A stretch of 64,000 nucleotides of DNA, from the NCBI RefSeq assembly GCF_022354465.1, contig NZ_CP092361.1, positions 1,918,522 through 1,982,521 on the forward strand, written 5' to 3'. The translations under genes were made by a program, and so were the position numbers. The notes beneath the pieces were generated by a model. That model was not told the DNA's origin and did not search any database. It saw only the letters and a program-made list of their open reading frames with translations. Of this stretch, positions 31,477 to 40,369 are shown one piece after another; the stretch's first letter is position 1; every line of letters begins with the position of its first letter. The stretch is from Wielerella bovis. GTDB taxonomy: Bacteria; Pseudomonadota; Gammaproteobacteria; Burkholderiales; Neisseriaceae.

Positions 31477-32349
31477 TTATTTTTGTTTCGCAACTTGCAA
31501 ATAAATCCCCGACACATCTTCGCCGCCCAAACCCGCTTCTACCGCCGCCCGATATTGCGCGGCGGTGGTTTCAATCGCGGGCAAAGTCAAATTCATTTGT
31601 GCCAATTCGCCACACGCCAAATTCAAATCCTTACTGGCGTGTTTCAACATAAACGCGGCTGGGAAAGTTTTGTCCAACAACAACGGTTTTTTGGTTTGGA
31701 ACATCGGCGAATTCATGGCAGAACCGCCAATCGCTTCGGCTAATTCATTCAAATCAATGCCAAATTTTTCGCCCATCAACATCGCTTCGGCATAGGCTTC
31801 GCCAAATACGCCAAGCAAGGAATTCAGCACCAATTTTGCGCCCGAACCTTTGCCCACGCCGCCAAAATGGAAAGTCTGTTTGCCCAACACGCTGAACACG
31901 CCGCGTAATGGATTCAATACGCTTTCTTCGCCACCAAATAAAATCAGCAGCGTACCTTGTGTGGCAGGCACAACCGAACCCGAAACAGGGGCTTCGGCAA
32001 ATTGACCGCCATGTGATTCCACCAAGTCTTTGATTTTTAAATTTTCAGTCGGCGAAACAGTGCTCATATTGACAATAATTTTGCCATTTAATTGGGCGCA
32101 CACTTCTTCGTTCAAAATCGCCACCGCCGCCGCGTAGTCTGATACCATCAAAATCACGGCAGGATAATCACGTACCAATTCACTGGCAGATGGGTACACT
32201 TTCGCGCCTTTTTCGGCAAATTCGGCGCATTTGTCGGCATTTCGGTTGTACACACCCACGCCAATCTCGTGCGCCAACAGGCGATTAACCATCGGTACGC
32301 CCATTTGCCCTAAACCAATCCAGCCAATTTGTTTCAATTCTGTTGTCAT
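31477..32349 (-). CDS. 3-hydroxyisobutyrate dehydrogenase-family NAD(P)-dependent oxidoreductase
   Basis: Beta-hydroxyacid dehydrogenase of 290 residues. The N-terminal Rossmann fold has IGWIGLGQMGVPMVNRL (GxGxMG nucleotide site), the substrate motif EAPVSGSVVPATQGTLLILF lies at about residues 118-137, and the catalytic lysine region is GSGAKLVLNSLLG (Lys near residue 171). Members include 3-hydroxyisobutyrate dehydrogenase, tartronate semialdehyde reductase and glyoxylate/succinic semialdehyde reductase; the substrate cannot be chosen from this sequence. It stands alone, with DUS-type hairpins on both sides (3' near 31437-31465, 5' at 32385-32418). Confidence 0.9.
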   Translation of the reverse strand: MTTELKQIGWIGLGQMGVPMVNRLLAHEIGVGVYNRNADKCAEFAEKGAKVYPSASELVRDYPAVILMVSDYAAAVAILNEEVCAQLNGKIIVNMSTVSPTENLKIKDLVESHGGQFAEAPVSGSVVPATQGTLLILFGGEESVLNPLRGVFSVLGKQTFHFGGVGKGSGAKLVLNSLLGVFGEAYAEAMLMGEKFGIDLNELAEAIGGSAMNSPMFQTKKPLLLDKTFPAAFMLKHASKDLNLACGELAQMNLTLPAIETTAAQYRAAVEAGLGGEDVSGIYLQVAKQK

Positions 32350-32384
32350 ATTTGTTTTCCTTGTTGATAAAGTGAAATGCTGTT

Positions 32385-32418
32385 TTCAGGCTGCCTTATA
32401 AACAATAGGCAGCCTGAA
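32385..32418. terminator. DUS-pair hairpin
   Basis: TTCAGGCTGCCT and AGGCAGCCTGAA around a 10-nt loop, upstream of the oxidoreductase gene. No gene ends here, so it is an uptake-sequence pair without an obvious terminator role. Confidence 0.6.
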
Positions 32419-32540
32419 AATATAGCGTTTGATGAGATTTTAGTCTAAATTATCGTTTAATTGTCAAACCTTTAAAATTGAAATTTAACCATTTGAAAAA
32501 TAACGAATATTTTTACAAATTAAATAACCCAAAAGCAAAA

Positions 32541-32587
32541 AGGCAGCCTGAAAAATATTATCCTACAAAAACATTTTCAGGCTGCCT
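32541..32587. terminator. second DUS-pair hairpin, divergent region
   Basis: AGGCAGCCTGAAAA and TTTTCAGGCTGCCT followed by TTTT. Together with 32385-32418 it makes two paired uptake sequences in a 440-bp intergenic region lacking genes. Confidence 0.6.
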
Positions 32588-32700
32588 TTTTAAATTCAAT
32601 TAATTAAAAAATATTAATATAAATCAATGAAATAGAATCCATTTTAAATTTATTGTTTGACAAAATCCATTATCATCTTTTCATTTTAACCAGAAAAGAA

Positions 32701-32757
32701 TATAATCCAACAAATTTTTCAAACACCCAACGAAAAATGACCCGAGCGGTCATTTTT
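32701..32757 (+). promoter_or_regulatory. rimP-nusA-infB promoter with terminator-like leader hairpin
   Basis: A TATAAT box at 32701-32706 (preceded by AATATAAT) would start RNA near 32713. Within about 20 nt comes AAAAATGACC/GGTCATTTTT (32733-32757) with a T7 run, a complete terminator-like hairpin, 35 bp before the rimP ATG. It could be an attenuator, or a terminator protecting the operon from upstream transcription. Confidence 0.55.
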
Positions 32758-32791
32758 TTGTTTTTATACTTTACGGAAATATCAATAACAT

Positions 32792-33229
32792 ATGGATTTA
32801 CAACAAATTTTAGACACAACTCTACCTGGTTTAGGTTACGAATTGGTGGATTTTGAACTGACCGCACAAGGTACTTTGCGTATTTTTATTGATAAAGAAG
32901 GCGGCATTACGGTGGAAGATTGCGCGACTGTCAGCAATCATTTAAGCCGCGTGTTTATGGTGGAAGATGTGGATTATAAAAATCTGGAAATTTCCAGCCC
33001 TGGGCTTGACCGTCCATTGAAAAAAGCCAGCGATTTTGTGCGTTTTACGGGCAGCCAAGCCAAAATCAAAACACGCTTACCTGTTGAAGGACAAAAAAAC
33101 TTCATCGGCAAAATTGAAGCGTTTGATGAAACAACGCAAATCATCACGCTTTCTTTTGATGGTAAAACGGCGCAAATTGAATTGTCCAATGTGGATAAAG
33201 CGCGAATTAAACCTGAATTTAAATTTTAA
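32792..33229 (+). CDS. rimP: ribosome maturation factor RimP
   Basis: Helps assemble the 30S subunit. The 145-residue protein starts [20 protein letters not shown] and has the family signatures [20 protein letters not shown] and [21 protein letters not shown]. It is the first gene of the conserved rimP-nusA-infB operon; nusA follows after about 95 bp that contain a DUS pair. Confidence 0.96.
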   Translation: MDLQQILDTTLPGLGYELVDFELTAQGTLRIFIDKEGGITVEDCATVSNHLSRVFMVEDVDYKNLEISSPGLDRPLKKASDFVRFTGSQAKIKTRLPVEGQKNFIGKIEAFDETTQIITLSFDGKTAQIELSNVDKARIKPEFKF

Positions 33230-33234
33230 AATTC

Positions 33235-33277
33235 AGGCAGCCTGAAAAAGTATTATTTCTTATTTTCAGGCTGCCTA
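33235..33277 (+). terminator. DUS-pair hairpin inside the rimP-nusA operon
   Basis: AGGCAGCCTGAAAA and TTTTCAGGCTGCCT around a 15-nt loop, between rimP and nusA. Terminator-like, but a weak U tract follows, so partial read-through is likely. Confidence 0.6.
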
Positions 33278-33325
33278 TCCGTATTTATTTCAAAATATAT
33301 ATTAAATATTAGTAGGAGCAACTCT

Positions 33326-34828
33326 GTGAGTCGTGAAATTTTAGCGTTGGTGGAAGCACTGGCGAGCGAAAAAAATGTGAACGAAGACGTGGTTTTTGAA
33401 GCGTTGGAAACCGCTTTGGGTATCGCTGCCAAAAAGAAAGCTGACCGCGAACAAATGGATTTGGAAGTCCGCATCAATCGTGAAACAGGCGAATATACAA
33501 CTGTGCGTAAGTGGTTGATTGTAGAAGACTTGGACTACACTTATCCCGAATTGGAAAAAACCATCGAGCAAATTCAGGAAGAAATCCCTGGTATTGAAAT
33601 CAATGTGGGCGATTACTACGAAGAAGACATTCCCAATGAGGCATTTGGTCGTCAAGCGGCACAAACGGCAAAACAAATCATTTTGCAAAAAATCCGTGAT
33701 GCGGAACGTGAGCAAATTTTGAACAACTTTTTAGCCGTGCGTGAAGATATTGTCATCGGCACAGTAAAACGTGTGGAACGTCATGGCATTATCGTGGAAA
33801 TTGCACCAAAATTGGACGCTTTGATTCCACGCGAAGAAATGTTGCCACGCGAAAACTACCGCGGTGGCGACAAAATTCGTGCATTGTTCTGGAAAGTGGA
33901 AGAATTTAATGGTGGTCGCAAACAAGTGATGTTGAGCCGTTCTTCGCCTGAATTTTTGCGCAAGTTGTTTGAACAGGAAGTGCCTGAAATCAAAGATGGT
34001 TTGCTGGAAATTCGTGAAGTGGCACGTGATGCTGGACAGCGTGCAAAAATTGCGGTGCATACCAATGACCAGCGCATTGACCCACAAGGCACTTGCATTG
34101 GCGTACGCGGTTCGCGTGTGAATGCGGTTTCCAATGAAATTGGCGGAGAGCGTATTGATGTGGTGTTGTGGTCGGACGATACAGCACAGTTTGTGATTAA
34201 TGCGCTTTCTCCTGCTCAGGTAAGCCGTATTGTCATTGACGATGAAACTAATTCTGTGGATGTGATTGTGGCAGAAGACCAGTTGGCATTGGCGATTGGT
34301 CGTGGCGGTCAAAATGTGCGTTTAGCAGCGGAATTAACTGGTTTACAGTTAAATATCATGACATTGCAAGAAGCAGCAGAACGTAATGCAGAAGAAGAAG
34401 CGGCATTGCGTGATTTGTTTATGTCACAACTGAATGTTGATGAAGAGACCGCTAATGCTTTAGTTGCAGCAGAATTTACCAGCATTGAAGAAGTGGCATT
34501 TGTACCTGTGGAAGATTTGCTGGAAATTGAAATCCTAACGCCAGAAACCGCTGAAACTTTGCGTATTACCGCGCGTGAAGTGATTTTGCAAACAGAGTTA
34601 GAAGTAGCTGAGAAATTAAACAATATTGATGAAGATTTGAAATCTCTGGACAACGTGGACGAAGATATGTTGCGCGATTTAGCCGATGCGAATATCACTA
34701 ACCGCGATGCATTGGCAGAACTTTCCATTGATGAATTGATTGAAATCACAGGTGTCAGCAAAGATGAAGCAGAACGTGTGATTCTAGCCGCACGCGCCCA
34801 TTGGTTTGCCGAAGATAACGCAGAATAA
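33326..34828 (+). CDS. nusA: transcription termination/antitermination factor NusA
   Basis: RNA polymerase-bound factor controlling pausing, termination and rRNA antitermination. The 500-residue protein starts at a GTG (33326) behind TAGGAGCA. Visible order: N-terminal RNAP-binding domain (MSREILALVEALASEKNV), S1 domain (EDIVIGTVKRVERHGIIVEI), KH domains (TCIGVRGSRVNAVSNEIGGE; LAIGRGGQNVRLAAELTG) and two acidic C-terminal repeats. A shift to IF-2 occurs 12 bp after its stop. It probably also acts on the boxA sites of the rRNA operon in this window. Confidence 0.97.
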   Translation: MSREILALVEALASEKNVNEDVVFEALETALGIAAKKKADREQMDLEVRINRETGEYTTVRKWLIVEDLDYTYPELEKTIEQIQEEIPGIEINVGDYYEEDIPNEAFGRQAAQTAKQIILQKIRDAEREQILNNFLAVREDIVIGTVKRVERHGIIVEIAPKLDALIPREEMLPRENYRGGDKIRALFWKVEEFNGGRKQVMLSRSSPEFLRKLFEQEVPEIKDGLLEIREVARDAGQRAKIAVHTNDQRIDPQGTCIGVRGSRVNAVSNEIGGERIDVVLWSDDTAQFVINALSPAQVSRIVIDDETNSVDVIVAEDQLALAIGRGGQNVRLAAELTGLQLNIMTLQEAAERNAEEEAALRDLFMSQLNVDEETANALVAAEFTSIEEVAFVPVEDLLEIEILTPETAETLRITAREVILQTELEVAEKLNNIDEDLKSLDNVDEDMLRDLADANITNRDALAELSIDELIEITGVSKDEAERVILAARAHWFAEDNAE

Positions 34829-34840
34829 GGAAGAATATCT

Positions 34841-37687
34841 ATGAGTAACAATAATTCACGTAATAAACCGACTTCTGCCAGTAAAACTGTGGTGGAACAT
34901 AAAGGCAAAAAACGCGCGCTTGTACCACAATCTCGCGAAGAAATGTTGGCGCAGTTGAAAGCTGAAGCAGAAGGTAAAACCGTTTCAGGCAGCCTGAAAA
35001 CCGAAGAAAAACAGATTGAAACAACAGAAAATCCTGTAACACAGCCTGAAAATACTGTGGCAGATACAAGTGCTGCTGATGCAGAACGTGCAGCAAAAAA
35101 AGCTGCTGCCGAAGCTGAGGCTGCGCGATTGAAAGCAGCGAGAGCAGGTAAAACCACAAAACCTGCACCTGTTGTGGAAGAAACATCTGCGTCAGTTGTT
35201 GCGCAAGAAACGGTAACACAGCCTGAAAAAACGGGAGAACAAACAGAAGTTTCAGGCAGCCTGAAAACAACGGAAAATCAAATTACTGCGCCACAAGCTG
35301 AAAATACAAATACAGCAGAAAACAAAGAAACAACTAAACGTAAACGCAACCGCGGTGGTAAAAATCGCAATAAAGAAAATGCTGCACCTGAACCATTGCC
35401 ACAACCTGTTGAGGTGGTTAATGCTGAAGAAGCCGCTCGTCGTGCCGAAGAAGCGGAACGTGCGCAGCGTATGCGCGAAGCACAAGAAAAATTGGCACGC
35501 GAAAAAGCGGAACGTGCTGAACGTCAAGCACGACGTGAGGCGGCAAAATTAGAAGCTGCGGAGCAAGCGCGTCAAGCTGAAGCGGCGAAAAAAGCGGGTA
35601 AAGACGGAAAAGGTCAGCGTGTTGCCAAACCAAGTGAAGAAAAATTGGCGCAAAAAGCCCAAGAAGCTAAAAATAAACCAGCCAAACCTGCTGCACCTAA
35701 AATCTTATCTGAAGATGAAAATCCAAGTAGTGGCAGTCGCAAAAAAGAAGACCGCCGTCACAATCGCGATGAAGACGCACCCAAAGGTAAAGGTGGTAAA
35801 AATGCCAAAGGCGGTCGCAATGACAGTCGCAATTCAGGTGGCGATGATGAACGCGTACGCAGTGGTAAAAAAGGCAAAAAACTGAAATTAGAACCTAATC
35901 AACACGGTTTCCAAGCACCAACCGAACCCGTTGTGCATGAAGTTTCTGTTCCTGAAACCATTACCGTTGCTGATTTGGCGCACAAAATGGCGGTCAAAGG
36001 CGTGGAAGTGGTGAAAACGCTAATGAAAATGGGCATGATGGTTACCATCAACCAATCGCTTGACCAAGACACCGCGCTGTTGGTGGTGGAAGAAATGGGG
36101 CACATTGGCAAACCTGCCGCGATTGATGACCCAGATGCATTCTTGAATGACGACAGTACCCATGTTGATGCGGAATTGTTGCCACGTCCACCTGTTGTTA
36201 CTGTAATGGGACACGTTGACCACGGTAAAACATCTTTGCTGGACTACATTCGCCGTACCAAAGTAGTAGCCGGCGAGGCTGGTGGTATCACGCAACATAT
36301 TGGTGCGTACCATGTGGAAACACCCAAAGGTGTGGTAACGTTCTTGGATACCCCCGGTCATGAAGCGTTTACCGCCATGCGTGCACGTGGTGCAAAAGCC
36401 ACAGATGTGGTGATTTTGGTGGTGGCAGCCGATGACGGTGTCATGCCACAAACCATTGAAGCCATCGCTCACGCCAAAGCCGCTGGTGTCCCCATTGTGG
36501 TTGCCGTGAACAAAATTGATAAAGAGGCTGCCAACCCAGAACGTATTCGCCAAGAATTGACCCAACACGAAATCGTGTGTGATGAATGGGGCGGTGATGT
36601 GCAATTTGTGGATGTTTCTGCCAAACAAGGTATCAATATTGATAAATTGTTGGAAGCCGTATTGCTGGAAGCAGAAGTGTTGGAATTGAAAGCCCCTGTT
36701 GCATCGCCAGCGAAAGGCATTATTGTGGAAGCGCGTTTGGACAAAGGTCGTGGCGCGGTTGCTACTTTGTTGGTGCAAAGCGGTACATTACGCAAAGGCG
36801 ACATGCTGTTGGCTGGTACGACTTTCGGTAAAATCCGCGCCATGTTGGACGAAAGCGGTAAACCGATTGAAGAGGCTGGCCCATCTATCCCTGTAGAAAT
36901 TTTGGGTTTATCCGATGTGCCCAATGCAGGCGAAGATGCCATTGTATTGGCAGACGAGAAAAAAGCACGTGAAGTGGCATTGTTCCGTCAAGGCAAATTC
37001 CGTGATGTGCGTTTGGCGAAACAGCAAGCAGCAAAATTGGAAAACATGTTCAACAACATGGGTGAAGGTCAGGCGCAAAATCTGTCGGTCATCATCAAAG
37101 CAGACGTACAAGGTTCTTACGAAGCCCTTGCAGGCAGCCTGCAAAAATTATCTACCGATGAAGTGCGTGTACAAGTCCTGCACAGCGGTGTGGGTGGTAT
37201 CTCCGAGAGTGATGTGAACTTGGCGATTGCCTCTGGTGCGTTGATTATCGGCTTTAATGTGCGTGCTGACGCATCTGCGCGTAAATTAGCTGAAAGTGAA
37301 GATGTGGAAATTCGTTACTACAACATCATTTACGATGCTATTGACGATGTAAAAGCTGCCATGAGTGGCATGTTGTCGCCAGAAGAAAAAGAACAAATCA
37401 CAGGTACAGTGGAAATCCGCCAAGTCATCACAGTATCCAAAGTCGGCAATATTGCGGGTTGTATGGTTACCGATGGTGTGGTGAAACGCGACAGCAAAGT
37501 CCGTTTGATTCGCAATAATGTGGTGATTCACACGGGCGAGCTGGCGTCATTGAAACGCTTTAAAGACGATGCGAAAGAAGTTCGCATGGGCTTTGAATGT
37601 GGCTTGATGATTAAAAACTTCAATGAAATCATGGAAGGCGACCAGTTGGAATGCTTTGACGTAGTAGAAGTGGCGCGTACTTTGTAA
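34841..37687 (+). CDS. infB: translation initiation factor IF-2
   Basis: GTPase that brings initiator tRNA to the 30S subunit. The 948-residue protein has a long charged, low-complexity N-terminus (residues 1 to about 340, rich in Ala, Glu, Lys) and then the GTPase: G1 [10 protein letters not shown]3 DTPGHEAF, G4 NKIDKE, followed by domains II-IV. Two uptake sequences in the N-terminal region are translated as [10 protein letters not shown] (near 34985) and [10 protein letters not shown] (near 35252), with half copies as QPEN/QPEK, so the disordered linker has absorbed DUS. Last gene of the operon. Confidence 0.97.
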   Translation: MSNNNSRNKPTSASKTVVEHKGKKRALVPQSREEMLAQLKAEAEGKTVSGSLKTEEKQIETTENPVTQPENTVADTSAADAERAAKKAAAEAEAARLKAARAGKTTKPAPVVEETSASVVAQETVTQPEKTGEQTEVSGSLKTTENQITAPQAENTNTAENKETTKRKRNRGGKNRNKENAAPEPLPQPVEVVNAEEAARRAEEAERAQRMREAQEKLAREKAERAERQARREAAKLEAAEQARQAEAAKKAGKDGKGQRVAKPSEEKLAQKAQEAKNKPAKPAAPKILSEDENPSSGSRKKEDRRHNRDEDAPKGKGGKNAKGGRNDSRNSGGDDERVRSGKKGKKLKLEPNQHGFQAPTEPVVHEVSVPETITVADLAHKMAVKGVEVVKTLMKMGMMVTINQSLDQDTALLVVEEMGHIGKPAAIDDPDAFLNDDSTHVDAELLPRPPVVTVMGHVDHGKTSLLDYIRRTKVVAGEAGGITQHIGAYHVETPKGVVTFLDTPGHEAFTAMRARGAKATDVVILVVAADDGVMPQTIEAIAHAKAAGVPIVVAVNKIDKEAANPERIRQELTQHEIVCDEWGGDVQFVDVSAKQGINIDKLLEAVLLEAEVLELKAPVASPAKGIIVEARLDKGRGAVATLLVQSGTLRKGDMLLAGTTFGKIRAMLDESGKPIEEAGPSIPVEILGLSDVPNAGEDAIVLADEKKAREVALFRQGKFRDVRLAKQQAAKLENMFNNMGEGQAQNLSVIIKADVQGSYEALAGSLQKLSTDEVRVQVLHSGVGGISESDVNLAIASGALIIGFNVRADASARKLAESEDVEIRYYNIIYDAIDDVKAAMSGMLSPEEKEQITGTVEIRQVITVSKVGNIAGCMVTDGVVKRDSKVRLIRNNVVIHTGELASLKRFKDDAKEVRMGFECGLMIKNFNEIMEGDQLECFDVVEVARTL

Positions 37688-37704
37688 TTGCGTTTAAATA
37701 AAAA

Positions 37705-37748
37705 AAGGCTGTCTGAAAATCCTAGCGGAATATTTTCAGGCAGCCTTT
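37705..37748 (+). terminator. infB operon terminator with DUS arms
   Basis: AAAAAAGGCTGTCTGAAAAT pairs with ATTTTCAGGCAGCCTTTATT (one mismatch in the DUS-like left arm), about 17 bp after the infB stop. Confidence 0.75.
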
Positions 37749-37773
37749 ATTTGATTTGTTTATTCAAACCTAA

Positions 37774-37883
37774 TATAGTGGATCCAATTTAAATCAGGAC
37801 AAGGCGACAGCGACCGCCGTGTATACATAGTAGTACATAAGGGAGCTGGCAACGCTGTACTGGTTTAAATTGAATTCACTATA
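37774..37883. mobile_element. Correia-like MITE (CREE type), 110 bp
   Basis: Begins TATAGTGGATCCAATTTAAA and ends TTTAAATTGAATTCACTATA, with AAGGCGACAGCGACCGCC and GCAACGCTGTACTGG inside: the layout of neisserial Correia elements, flanked by TA. Confidence 0.85.
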
Positions 37884-37942
37884 CTTAATGTGTACACGGC
37901 GGTCACTGTCACCTTGTCCTGATTTAAATTGAATCCACTATA
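37884..37942. mobile_element. half of a second Correia-like element
   Basis: GTGTACACGGCGG to CACTATA corresponds to the right half of the element family; it is joined directly to the complete element at 37774-37883, as if the latter inserted into it and the left half was lost. Confidence 0.7.
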
Positions 37943-38043
37943 TATGTTGGACACATTGGATGGGGTTGGGCACAAAATGGACACAAACCCAACTGAGCTA
38001 CAAAAAGAAAACCGCCTAAACAATTGTTTAGGCGGTTTAAATT

Positions 38044-38119
38044 TGGCTCCCCGAGCTGGGCTCGAACCAGCGACCTGCGGATTAACAGTCCGTCGCTCTA
38101 CCGACTGAGCTATCAGGGA
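38044..38119 (-). tRNA. tRNA-Asn(GTT)
   Basis: Minus strand, 76 nt starting TCCCTGATAGCTCAGTCGG, anticodon loop CTGTTAATC with GTT, T-arm GGTTCGAGCCC, encoded CCA. Stands alone; an outward hairpin AACCGCCTAAACAA/TTGTTTAGGCGGTT just downstream (38009-38040) serves as terminator. Confidence 0.97.
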
Positions 38120-38205
38120 ATGAAGATTGACATTATACAGGCAGCCTGAAATTTGTCAAATATCAATTTACAGAATTATTTTATATTTTTGATATTTTAG
38201 AAAAT

Positions 38206-38682
38206 TTATTTTTTCAGGCTGCCTGAAAGTTGGTATTTCAGATGTGCAAAATGCAACGCAATTATCACGCCGAGCATATCCGCAAGCGCATCCAGCCAAT
38301 CACCTTGCCGAGTTTGCGTCAATAAATGCTGGGCAATTTCGCTGCTGATGGCATATATCAACCCAAAAATAAACAATGCCATATAAGCAGGACGACGATT
38401 TTCGTGTAGCCATGCTTTGGCAAATAACCATGTTTGCGCGAAAAAAAGCAGGCAATGTGCAAATTTATCAAAATGTGGAAATGGAGGTGCTTGGTGTGCG
38501 CCACTTTCACGAAAAATGAGAGCGTAAATGCTAGCCACCAGCCAAATAAGTGCAAAAATCAACCATTTATTGGTGGCGGTATCATGCGATTTCGTCCAAA
38601 TAATGTTGGCATTGTTGGGCGAGTGCGCTGAATTTGCCACCACGTTGTTGAAGTATATCGCGCCATTGGCTGATTTCTTCAC
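38206..38682 (-). CDS. VanZ-like membrane protein
   Basis: A small integral membrane protein with about four helices (WLIFALIWLVASIYALIF, FDKFAHCLLFFAQTWLFA, YMALFIFGLIYAISSEIAQ, DALADMLGVIIALHFAH). FDKFAHCLLF and SSEIAQHLLTQTRQGDWLDALADMLG match the VanZ-family signature, whose biochemical role is unsettled outside teicoplanin resistance. The frame extends to 38682 (GTG start) but the first about 35 codons overlap the preceding 68-residue gene in another frame, and no good internal ATG precedes the first helix, so the true start is uncertain. The C-terminus SGSLKK comes from an uptake sequence. Confidence 0.7.
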   Translation of the reverse strand: MKKSANGAIYFNNVVANSAHSPNNANIIWTKSHDTATNKWLIFALIWLVASIYALIFRESGAHQAPPFPHFDKFAHCLLFFAQTWLFAKAWLHENRRPAYMALFIFGLIYAISSEIAQHLLTQTRQGDWLDALADMLGVIIALHFAHLKYQLSGSLKK

Positions 38683-38788
38683 GGCTAGGGATTTCGTCTA
38701 GGCTGCATTCTTCAAGGAAAAATTGGAGGGTTTCTTGTACTTCGCCGTAGTTTTCAGTTTGGAATAGGTTGATAAGTTCGGTTGTCAT
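38582..38788 (-). CDS. small acidic protein, unknown function
   Basis: A 68-residue, Glu- and Gln-rich protein (MTTELINLFQTENYGEVQET) with AAAGGGAAAATT before its ATG, which supports real translation. No membrane segment or known motif. It overlaps the 5' part of the VanZ-like frame by about 100 bp, so the two are either translationally coupled or the VanZ-like gene starts later. Confidence 0.6.
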   Translation of the reverse strand: MTTELINLFQTENYGEVQETLQFFLEECSLDEIPSREEISQWRDILQQRGGKFSALAQQCQHYLDEIA

Positions 38789-39071
38789 AATTTTCCCTTT
38801 GTTGATTGATTTTTTTGGTTTTCAGGCTGCCTGAAAATATTAAAAATCTGTATCACGGTATTTTTCTTGCCAAGGGTTAATGAGAATTTAGACGAAAAAA
38901 CGACCGAATACGAATTGTCATTAGCCCCTATTTTGGCATGAAAAATTGTCTTGTTATTAAGCCATCAATTTATCAATACGAGTTTGAGATGTGAATTGTA
39001 TCATGCGTTGTGAGTTGATGTGATTTCGTGGGATAATTCGGGTGATGATATTTTTGTGAATAGGGCTTGTC
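38789..39071. other. intergenic stretch
   Basis: Divergent promoter region between the small acidic gene and rppH. One DUS at about 38821. I see no gene or RNA here. Confidence 0.6.
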
Positions 39072-39608
39072 ATGTTAGACAGGGAGGGTTATCGCCCGAA
39101 TGTTGGCATTATTTTGGTAAACGATGATAATCGTGTATTTTGGGGTAAGCGAGTGCGTGAGCATTCGTGGCAATTTCCACAGGGTGGCATTAAACCTGGG
39201 GAAAGTCCTGAAACAGCGATGTATCGTGAGTTGTTTGAGGAAACAGGCTTGCTGCCACAGCATATTAAAATTTTGGGGCGAACTCGGGATTGGTTGCGTT
39301 ATGATGTGCCGAATAATTGGATACGACGTGAATGGCGTGGGTCATATCGTGGACAAAAGCAAATTTGGTTTTTGTTGCGTTTAGTTGGCAAGGATACTGA
39401 TGTACATTTGCGCGCCACACGGCATCCTGAATTTGATGGTTGGCGGTGGCATGAGTATTGGGCTCCGATTGACGAAGTAATTGAATTTAAACGATTTGTT
39501 TATGAACGTGCATTAACAGAATTGTCGTCGTATTTGCGTGGCTTGGAGAGTATGGGGGAATATCATGCACGACAAGTGGAAATCCGAAAAGCAACGCGAC
39601 AAAAATAA
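39072..39608 (+). CDS. rppH: RNA 5'-pyrophosphohydrolase (Nudix)
   Basis: Removes pyrophosphate from 5'-triphosphate mRNA ends and so opens them to RNase E decay. The 178-residue protein starts [20 protein letters not shown], then [17 protein letters not shown] and the Nudix box GX5EX7REXXEEXGX (residues 38-60, ending [10 protein letters not shown]). The pattern VRLVGKD-like [24 protein letters not shown] matches RppH rather than other Nudix proteins. Single gene on the plus strand. Confidence 0.95.
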   Translation: MLDREGYRPNVGIILVNDDNRVFWGKRVREHSWQFPQGGIKPGESPETAMYRELFEETGLLPQHIKILGRTRDWLRYDVPNNWIRREWRGSYRGQKQIWFLLRLVGKDTDVHLRATRHPEFDGWRWHEYWAPIDEVIEFKRFVYERALTELSSYLRGLESMGEYHARQVEIRKATRQK

Positions 39609-39678
39609 GAATCTGAAACTTTTGTAAACCCTAGATTTGTGCGTGGTTCAAAACGATGGCATCACAGATGCGCAGACA

Positions 39679-39785
39679 TATAGTGAATTAAAATAAGAAA
39701 GGTGCAAGGCGACCACACCCGCCGTGTACAAATAGTACATAATGGTGTGGGCAACAAAGCAGATTTCTTATTTTAATTTACTATA
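39679..39785. mobile_element. Correia-like MITE, 107 bp, divergent variant
   Basis: TATAGTGAATTAAAATAAGA to TTTACTATA. Its ends match the IS630 termini at 9860 more closely than other copies; the centre (GGCGACCACACCCGCCGTGT) is Correia-like. Confidence 0.8.
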
Positions 39786-39982
39786 TCATGTAGATAGGCA
39801 AGTATTCTAGAATACTCATCGCAAAAAAATATACTAAAGATAGGGATTTTGCAAAGGTTTCAATCTGTAATTCGCAGAAGAATTAATAAAATTGATACAG
39901 GTTCTTAACCAAAGGCAGCCTGAAAACAACTTTTCATGTTTCAGGCTGCCTTTTGATATAAAAATACAATGGAAATGCCAAA

Positions 39983-40201
39983 ATGAATGAAGAAGAACGT
40001 TTAATTGAACTGGAAATTCGTTGCGCTTTGCAAGATGAATTACTTGCATCACTCAACGATACAATCGCTAAAATGCAAGATACTTTGGATTTACAGCAAG
40101 CTCAACTACGCATGTTATATAACAAAATGCAGCAACATGCCGACAATGCCAATGATAACCAGCCATATAGTTTGGCAGAAGAAATCCCGCCACACTATTA
40201 G
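39983..40201 (+). CDS. slyX: SlyX family protein
   Basis: A 72-residue coiled-coil protein. Heptads run through RLIELEIRCALQDELLASLN and KMQDTLDLQQAQLRMLYNKM, and the C-terminus EEIPPHY is the family's typical ending (PPHY). Function unknown. Start ATG at 39983. A Correia-like element lies 5 bp after the stop, close enough to affect its 3' end. Confidence 0.9.
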   Translation: MNEEERLIELEIRCALQDELLASLNDTIAKMQDTLDLQQAQLRMLYNKMQQHADNANDNQPYSLAEEIPPHY

Positions 40202-40205
40202 GAAC

Positions 40206-40316
40206 TATAGTGAATTTAATTTAAACCAGTACAGCGTTGCCAGCTCCCTTATGTACTATGTATGTGTACACGGCAGCCGCTGTCGCCTTGTCCTGATTTA
40301 AATTGAATCTACTATA
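40206..40316. mobile_element. Correia-like MITE, 111 bp
   Basis: TATAGTGAATTTAATTTAAA to TTGAATCTACTATA, in the orientation GCGTTGCC first. Begins just after the slyX stop and could structure the slyX mRNA end. Confidence 0.85.
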
Positions 40317-40369
40317 ATAACAGCATAGCGGTGTCATTTTCGGTTGGATTTTGCAAAGGTTTCCGATTT

